Assembly (NCBI GenBank): GCA_031260235.1
Contig: JAIRKG010000072.1
Coordinates: 1 to 10,211, forward strand
Direction: 5' to 3'
Length of the DNA stretch: 10,211 nt
Source of the DNA: Dysgonamonadaceae bacterium
GTDB lineage: Bacteria; Bacteroidota; Bacteroidia; Bacteroidales; Azobacteroidaceae
In this document: in pieces, positions 6,377 to 10,211 of the stretch
How the letters are laid out: the number at the start of each line of letters is the position of its first letter
How positions within the stretch are numbered: the first letter of the stretch is position 1
Translations under genes and position numbers: made by a program
The notes under the pieces: model-generated
What the model was told of the DNA's origin: nothing
The model's database searches: none
Seen by the model: the letters and a program-made list of their open reading frames with translations, nothing else

Positions 6377-7945
6377 TTATTCTGATTTTAATATTCGGGC
6401 TGCAAGCCATTTTCCATCATATTTAACAGCGCCGTAAATACTTCCTCTTCCCAATTTACATGGGTTTCCTTTTATCGTAACTGAAAATTTAGCAGACTTA
6501 AAGCTGGGAGAAGAAGGATCTGTTGCATAACCAATCATGTATGTACCTCCGAACCATTCGGAAAGGAATTTATTTTCGAGACTTTTTTTCCCTGCATTTC
6601 CATCTTCATTGGGTCCGATAACAAATCTGACTGTTCTGTCTGGTTGCAGCCCTACAAATCCGAGTCCCTCCGGAGGATTGGATTTATTTTCTGCTTTCAT
6701 CCACGCTTTTATCGCTTTATCAGCCGTATTTAACGCACTCTGATATACTTTATTTATATCTATCGTTGTTACATCATAATTGGCAAATGGTATTGTAAAA
6801 AGAGTGTAGTTATCTGCAAATGGGAAATTCTTACCAAACCACGAGGGCATTCTTTGTTCGTCAATGCTCAGGTTTGGATAAAGATTCGGTGTAAAATCCG
6901 GTCTTTGAATTAGGTCAAACGGAAATACATTATAGGTTTCTGTTAATTCGATAGCTGTCCAACCGATTCTGATTTCCTGTGCTTTACAATTCCACCAAAT
7001 CCCGCAAACTTTTTTTTGCATCTTAGTTTCTGTTCCAATATTTTTATATATAAGATAATCTTGCTCATAGAAATTAACAACCATATGCCTGTTTTTACTA
7101 AATTTTTGTATAGCAACAATATGACCTCCAAACAGACCTGTCCAAAATTCTGTTACTGCATTGCCATCCCCCTCATCTTTGTAATTTAAATCTCGAACAT
7201 CACTCGCAGGGATAGTTACGCCATTACTCAACTTTAACGCACCGGTTAGTGTTGGATTAGAACTTGGAGAAGCATCGGCTTGAGCTTGAGGAGCATAAAG
7301 AGGAACATGAGTAACGCTAATGAATGCATCATTTATTTTTGCGTCTGCTAACCACCTAAATGAACCATTTTTGCGGTCTGCTAACCACTTATAGGTTGCC
7401 TCAGATATGAAATAAACACCGTTAAAGGTGAATGTATAGATTCGGTCACCTATTTGGATTTCTCTGTGAGCATTCACCAATGAAGTTAAATATGTATCTG
7501 CTATTATTTCGTCTTCCGGTTCATAAACTAAATTTTCCGGATCTGAATTTATTATTTGCCAATCAGACTCGGTTAAATGAGCCAAATCACTTTTGTATTT
7601 TTCATCAAATAACGATACAAAAGCAAGTTCTGTATCAAGAACTTTATCTGCTCTAAAGTTTATATTATTTAAGAGTCTTTCTGAAGTTAAATCAGAAATA
7701 TTCATTTCTGTTTTCATCCTGTCAAGCACATCTTGAAGATGTTTCCTTGATTCAAATTTAAGTATATTAGGTATTTGAATAACTACTTCCGGATATTCCG
7801 TTCCGGAGGACGGTAGACCCAAAGCCTGCTCAACCGAAGAGGCGGGTTCATCTTCAAATATGCCATTATCAACGCCTTCATTGCATCCGCCAAATGTGAA
7901 AAACAAGGTGGCAACTAAACTAACCGAGAGATAATACTTTCTCAT
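6377..7945 (-). CDS. Uncharacterised Bacteroidetes surface lipoprotein
   Basis: The 522-residue product begins MRKYYLSVSLVATLFFTFGG followed by Cys21, a lipoprotein signal (Phe-Gly-Gly-Cys). The next residues are acidic (NEGVDNGIFEDE), which may favour export to the cell surface. Residues 154-171, LTSLVNAHREIQIGDRIY, resemble an NxxxEIQIGDxIY segment I remember from other uncharacterised Bacteroidetes surface proteins. An 11-residue direct duplication lies at about 185-206 (KWLADRK at 186-192, RWLADAK at 197-203). Cys314 and Cys320 (CGIWWNC) could form a disulfide. I know no function and see no enzyme motif. An upstream in-frame ATG at 7996 falls inside the -7 promoter element, so ATG 7945 is chosen. 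It leads an operon with the two barrel proteins, which suggests an envelope role shared with them. Confidence 0.87.
   Translation of the reverse strand: MRKYYLSVSLVATLFFTFGGCNEGVDNGIFEDEPASSVEQALGLPSSGTEYPEVVIQIPNILKFESRKHLQDVLDRMKTEMNISDLTSERLLNNINFRADKVLDTELAFVSLFDEKYKSDLAHLTESDWQIINSDPENLVYEPEDEIIADTYLTSLVNAHREIQIGDRIYTFTFNGVYFISEATYKWLADRKNGSFRWLADAKINDAFISVTHVPLYAPQAQADASPSSNPTLTGALKLSNGVTIPASDVRDLNYKDEGDGNAVTEFWTGLFGGHIVAIQKFSKNRHMVVNFYEQDYLIYKNIGTETKMQKKVCGIWWNCKAQEIRIGWTAIELTETYNVFPFDLIQRPDFTPNLYPNLSIDEQRMPSWFGKNFPFADNYTLFTIPFANYDVTTIDINKVYQSALNTADKAIKAWMKAENKSNPPEGLGFVGLQPDRTVRFVIGPNEDGNAGKKSLENKFLSEWFGGTYMIGYATDPSSPSFKSAKFSVTIKGNPCKLGRGSIYGAVKYDGKWLAARILKSE
7344..7388 (-). repeat. 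Short in-frame duplication in the lipoprotein gene
   Basis: TCTGCTAACCAC occurs at 7344-7355 and again at 7377-7388, a 33-bp period giving the two WLAD-containing 11-residue units. The rest of each unit has diverged. Confidence 0.6.
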
Positions 7946-7993
7946 TGTGATTTTTTTTAGATTGTTATTAAATTTCTTATTATTAATTGATAG

Positions 7994-8024
7994 CAAAGAT
8001 AACCATCATTTTTCAATTTGCAAA
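7994..8024 (-). promoter_or_regulatory. Bacteroidetes-type promoter of the lipoprotein/barrel operon
   Basis: TTTG at 8024-8021, a 19-bp spacer and TATCTTTG at 8001-7994 match the -33/-7 consensus closely. The transcript should start near 7988, giving a leader of about 40 nt that ends in an A-run (CTAAAAAAAATCACA) before ATG 7945. Confidence 0.8.
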
Positions 8025-8041
8025 TAGATTTGAAGAAATAA

Positions 8042-8112
8042 CGGGCTTCGCCCTTGCAATGACGGAATTGAACAAATTAAAAAGGCGACAGACTTACATC
8101 TGTCGCCTTTTT
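8042..8112. repeat. 71-bp direct repeat, right copy
   Basis: Same orientation as 5119-5189, 68 of 71 bases identical. The copies start 2923 bp apart. This copy has GGGCTTCGCCC, a perfect inner hairpin, where the left copy has a wobble, but lacks the outer ATTGC arm. Confidence 0.9.
8079..8112. terminator. Intrinsic terminator for the T9SS-protein operon
   Basis: The same 14-bp stem and CTTACA loop as at 5156-5189. On the minus strand it lies about 50 nt after the stop of the beta-helix protein gene and before the promoter of the next operon, so it separates the two leftward units. Confidence 0.9.
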
Positions 8113-8114
8113 TA

Positions 8115-8150
8115 TGGATTGCCGCGCCGTGATAGCAGTTCGCAATGACG
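8115..8150. repeat. Dispersed palindromic element, complete copy 2
   Basis: It runs from GGATTGCCGCGCC to TTCGCAATGACGAGG. The ATTGC and GCAAT arms are inverted, as at 5110-5142, but the core differs. An extra arm pair (CCGCGCC at 8120, GGCGCGCGG at 8152-8160) could extend the fold. It sits directly after the stop of the adjacent gene. A half-site, CGCAATGACG, is at 3201-3210 in the tldD leader. Confidence 0.65.
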
Positions 8151-8161
8151 AGGCGCGCGGT

Positions 8162-9313
8162 TTAATTATACACGATCAACAATTTCTTCACCCACCCGGA
8201 ACTTCCTTTGATAATCGCTCCCGATCCGGAAACAGACAGGTTGCCGGTATTTACAATGCCGGTTGTTGTGTTTGCGGGGACGGCGGTTGCTGTTCTGTAT
8301 AACTCCGTGCCTTTAATTGAATAGATTGAAATGTATTCGTCTACCGGCGAATTGACATATAACCAGCCATTGTTTATGTAAACCTGCAACTGTGACAGGA
8401 TGGCTATCAGATCCTCAAGAATATCGGGGGCGTCCGATGCCGACCGCAACGTGGCGTTTGTATTGTGCGGGGGGGTAAAGCAATCGCCGTCGATTGCGAC
8501 TATCGAGCCGCCGGTAACAGTAACAGTACCGCTGCAATTGGCGCCGATGCCCGGGGCCCACTGACCACCTCTGGCGATGCCCGTGCCACCGGTAATAGTA
8601 ACAGTACCGTAGCAACCGGCGCCGATGCCCGCGCCCCAATAGTTATAGCTGCCTGTGGCGTTTACCGTTCCGCCCGAAATGGTGATGTTGCTGCCGTAGC
8701 CATCGCAACCGGTTCCAATGCCTGCGCCCCAATAGATGGCGGTGGCGTTTACCGTTCCGCCCGAAATGGTGATATCTCCGCCGTTTGCGCCGTAGCCGCC
8801 GCCGATACCCGCGCCGTAGTCACCGCCTGTGGCGTTTACCGTTCCGCCCGATATGGTAATATCGCCGCTACCACTGGGGTTGCCTCCGACGCCTGCTGCG
8901 CAGATGCCGCCGGTGGCGTTCAGTGTCCCGTTTGTAGAACCGTTGCCGGATTTGCTTGTTATTGTCAGCGAAGCGCCCTTCTTGACTTGCAAGCCTGCGA
9001 AATAATTGCTTGATTTGAGGGTGTTAGCGTTGGAAAGGCGCAACGTAACGGTTGCGCCCGTTATGTCGAAAGCGCAGGCGTATTCGATGCCACTTACGTC
9101 GATGTTTACATTTTCAAGGATAATATCAGCAACAACGCCGGGGTTTACCGTAATGGTGTTGGTTGTCGGCGTGCCGTTGCCGGAAATTTTGTACTCTCCG
9201 TTAGTTGTGATTGCAACGCTGCCGGCGTTAATGTTGAAGTTTTGCGCCTGCGCCGTTGAAAGGCAAAGCAGGCATACTGCTGCTGCGAAATAAATTGTCC
9301 TGTTCATATTCAT
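8162..9313 (-). CDS. T9SS-exported beta-helix repeat protein, probable carbohydrate-binding or adhesin
   Basis: The 383-residue protein starts with a Sec signal peptide cleaved after AQA (residues 21-23). Residues about 24-120 (GEYKISGNG, IILENVNIDVSG, LKSSNYFAGLQVKKGASLTI) resemble the carbohydrate-binding beta-helix family typified by Clostridium thermocellum Cthe_2159, from memory. Residues 150-236 hold three 29-residue repeats with the core ITISGGTVNAT...GAGIG, then two degenerate units to about 277. Residues 308-383 (VYINNGWLYVNSPVDEYISI, YSIKGTELYR, final VKKLLIVYN) look like a T9SS type A sorting domain, implying export across the outer membrane and possible surface anchoring. Translation starts at 9313 or Met3 (9307). 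It lies 35 bp after the upstream gene, likely one operon, and ends before the terminator at 8112-8079. A G7 tract separates repeats from sorting domain. The ligand is unknown. Confidence 0.88.
   Translation of the reverse strand: MNMNRTIYFAAAVCLLCLSTAQAQNFNINAGSVAITTNGEYKISGNGTPTTNTITVNPGVVADIILENVNIDVSGIEYACAFDITGATVTLRLSNANTLKSSNYFAGLQVKKGASLTITSKSGNGSTNGTLNATGGICAAGVGGNPSGSGDITISGGTVNATGGDYGAGIGGGYGANGGDITISGGTVNATAIYWGAGIGTGCDGYGSNITISGGTVNATGSYNYWGAGIGAGCYGTVTITGGTGIARGGQWAPGIGANCSGTVTVTGGSIVAIDGDCFTPPHNTNATLRSASDAPDILEDLIAILSQLQVYINNGWLYVNSPVDEYISIYSIKGTELYRTATAVPANTTTGIVNTGNLSVSGSGAIIKGSSGWVKKLLIVYN
8469..8475. repeat. Homopolymeric G7 tract within coding sequence
   Basis: Seven G on the plus strand (C7 in the gene) encode Thr-Pro-Pro at residues 280-282, between the repeats and the putative T9SS sorting domain. 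The frame is intact at seven. A change by one base would remove the sorting domain. Confidence 0.7.
8483..8866 (-). repeat. 87-bp tandem repeats coding the beta-helix rungs
   Basis: A 31-bp conserved core, starting TGGCGTTTACCGTTCCGCCC on the plus strand, occurs at 8656, 8743 and 8830, an exact 87-bp period. Only three bases differ between copies over the core. Shorter degenerate units continue to 8483, and a related partial unit lies upstream at about 8870-8950. Confidence 0.9.
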
Positions 9314-9348
9314 ATAATTAAAAGGTACCTATTTATTGGCATTAGCTA

Positions 9349-9900
9349 CTATGCGTAAGGTTTTCCGATTTGATAGTTGTGCGAAAACCATCCGCCCCAT
9401 ACGTCCATACATAACCAGCCTACTCCCGGAGTGTATATAAACTGAACCGGCGACCATGTAATCTCTCCCGGTGCGCCTACTCCTATGTAGAACGCGTCTC
9501 CCGGTAGAAGCGTATGTGGGGAATTATCAATGTTCCAGGTTGTATAGTGCCATAGGTAGCCCATATTTTCATCATACCATGTGAATGCGTCATCTTCCCC
9601 TTCTTTCTTCATGTAAATTACATAAGTCGACCACAGTCCGGTTGCTCCCCATGTTTTGATTTGACTGCAATACTGAACTTCAGTACTTTGTGTCGAAAAA
9701 CCCCGAAGTTCAGTACTCCGGTTCAAAGAATCCGGAATTTCAGTACTCCGGTTCAACGAATCTCGAATTTCAGTACTTTGTGCCGGAAAGTACTGTGAAA
9801 CCTCTTCTAAGTCTGAAGTGCAAACCGTTACACCAAACACCAACGCGAATAATGCGAATAACAAAAATACCATCTTTTTCATAACATTTAACCTTTTCAT
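9349..9900 (-). CDS. Small exported protein with 10-residue tandem repeats, unrecognised
   Basis: The product is 183 residues from ATG 9900, or 177 from ATG 9882, where a clean signal sequence starts (MKKMVFLLFALFALVFGVTV then Cys). The Val-Thr-Val-Cys could be a lipobox, though Val before Cys is unusual; the residues after it are acidic (TSDLEE). Residues 41-80 are four 10-residue units beginning STE (STEIRDSLNR, STEIPDSLNR, STELRGFSTQ, STEVQYCSQI). The C-terminal 100 residues are rich in Trp and Tyr (TWYDENMGYLWHYTTWN; PGVGWLCMDVWGGWF), which would suit binding of sugars or a surface polymer, but no family is recognised. It is the first gene of a probable operon with the T9SS beta-helix protein (35 bp gap). 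The two start codons come from an 18-bp tandem duplication, so either may be used. Confidence 0.82.
   Translation of the reverse strand: MKRLNVMKKMVFLLFALFALVFGVTVCTSDLEEVSQYFPAQSTEIRDSLNRSTEIPDSLNRSTELRGFSTQSTEVQYCSQIKTWGATGLWSTYVIYMKKEGEDDAFTWYDENMGYLWHYTTWNIDNSPHTLLPGDAFYIGVGAPGEITWSPVQFIYTPGVGWLCMDVWGGWFSHNYQIGKPYA
9661..9780 (-). repeat. Four 30-bp tandem repeats
   Basis: CAGTACT recurs at 9681, 9711, 9741 and 9771, an exact 30-bp period. The two inner units, CAGTACTCCGGTTCAA and onward, are nearly identical; the outer two share CAGTACTTTGTG. The in-frame unit encodes the STE decapeptides and the palindrome AGTACT recurs in each. Confidence 0.92.
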
Positions 9901-9909
9901 AACATTTAA
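9874..9909 (-). repeat. 18-bp tandem duplication of a translation start region
   Basis: Positions 9874-9891 and 9892-9909 match at 17 of 18 bases. On the minus strand each reads TTAAATGTTATGAAAA(A/G)G, so the gene has two in-frame ATGs with the same upstream context. Confidence 0.85.
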
Positions 9910-9937
9910 AATTTTATTTTTTAATTTAATACAACCG

Positions 9938-9971
9938 CAAAAGTAAACAAAAATAATAATAATACAACAAA
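9938..9971 (-). promoter_or_regulatory. Proximal promoter of the repeat-protein operon
   Basis: TACTTTTG at 9945-9938 matches the -7 consensus. Upstream lie TTG at 9967-9965 (19-bp spacer) and TTTG at 9971-9968 (22-bp spacer). The expected start near 9932 gives a 30-50 nt AT-rich leader. Confidence 0.7.
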
Positions 9972-9995
9972 AAACGGACTTTTTTTATTATTAAA

Positions 9996-10011
9996 GCCGG
10001 CTATCGCCGGC
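9996..10011. other. GC-rich hairpin between two promoters
   Basis: GCCGGC-TATC-GCCGGC is a perfect 6-bp stem with a 4-nt loop in AT-rich DNA. On the minus strand it is followed by TTTAATAATAAAAAAAG, only a weak U tract, so it may be a weak terminator or attenuator, or the end of an upstream unit. Confidence 0.5.
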
Positions 10012-10056
10012 AAAACAGCCAAAACACAAGCGTATAAATGTGTATTATATTGATGA

Positions 10057-10087
10057 CAAAGGTAAAAAAAATAAAATTAAATACAAA
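10057..10087 (-). promoter_or_regulatory. Distal leftward promoter with no immediate gene
   Basis: TTTG at 10087-10084, a 19-bp spacer and TACCTTTG at 10064-10057 give a full match to the Bacteroidetes consensus. A transcript starting near 10050 would meet the hairpin at 10011-9996 and then the proximal promoter before reaching a start codon. Confidence 0.6.
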
Positions 10088-10211
10088 CAAACAGGTGAAA
10101 ATTTAATTGTTTTTATTGAAATTTTGCTTTCGCAAAGATGCGGCGGGGGCGGAAACGCGGCAATTTAAGAAATATTTAAGGATTTTTAACTGCTATCTGC
10201 CTGTTTTTTAA
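10088..10211. other. Right-hand intergenic DNA, no gene seen
   Basis: Neither strand shows a coding frame with a plausible start. It contains a small hairpin, TTTGC-TTTC-GCAAA, near 10125-10138 and a GC-rich patch (GCGGCGGGGGCGG) at about 10140 in otherwise AT-rich sequence. Nothing more can be supported. Confidence 0.5.

Noticed and set aside
7946..7996. 17-residue N-terminal extension of the lipoprotein
   Set aside because: The longer start lies in the -7 promoter element, and the lipoprotein signal starts properly at ATG 7945.
8483..8866. CRISPR-like array from regularly spaced repeats
   Set aside because: The spacing units are themselves related, the period is 87 bp, and all is in one open frame with a signal peptide.
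8465..9013. 182-residue plus-strand Ala/Gly-rich open frame with repeats
   Set aside because: It is the antisense reading of the 87-bp repeats; a repeat length divisible by three keeps several frames open.
9690..9884. 64-residue plus-strand frame with repeated SKNPEFQYSG units
   Set aside because: It is antisense to the 30-bp repeats; the opposite frame has a signal sequence, promoter and downstream domain.
10120..10165. Further minus-strand promoter (CATCTTTG with TTG 20 bp upstream)
   Set aside because: The first base of the -7 element departs from consensus and the GC-rich spacer is atypical.

Overview
The window looks like a chromosomal piece of a Bacteroidetes bacterium, most likely Bacteroidales. 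Three things point there: promoters of the TTTG-N19-22-TAnnTTTG type in front of most transcription units, short A-rich leaders with few Shine-Dalgarno sites, and a secreted protein ending in a type IX secretion (T9SS) style C-terminal domain. No rRNA, tRNA, CRISPR array, transposase or integrase is visible.

Left part (1-5189), housekeeping. A leftward unit holds tldD (HExxxH metallopeptidase subunit), pmbA/tldE (its non-catalytic partner) and, 22 bp further on, a BRO-N domain gene cut by the window edge. The first two should form a heterodimeric cytoplasmic peptidase. Divergent from tldD is typA/bipA, a translational GTPase of the ribosome. The two divergent promoters physically overlap. A perfect bidirectional terminator closes typA.

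Middle part (5190-8041), accessory. One AT-rich leftward operon, with its own promoter at about 8000, encodes an unrecognised 522-residue lipoprotein followed by two tandem, mosaic-duplicated small outer-membrane beta-barrel proteins. This segment is bracketed by two direct copies of a 71-bp sequence (68/71 identical), each containing the same terminator, so it looks like a cassette that could have been gained or could be lost by recombination.

Right part (8042-10211), accessory. A second leftward operon encodes a small exported, aromatic-rich protein with 10-residue tandem repeats and a T9SS-exported protein built on 29-residue (87-bp) beta-helix-like repeats, probably a surface or secreted carbohydrate-binding protein. 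Two candidate promoters and a GC-rich hairpin lie upstream. The last ~120 bp hold no gene I can support.

Repeats are the theme of the accessory half: palindromic dispersed elements ending GGATTGC/GCAATGACG, tandem repeats of 18, 30, 39 and 87 bp, a G7 tract between the repeat domain and the sorting domain of the T9SS protein, and paralogous genes that are nearly identical except in one putative surface loop.
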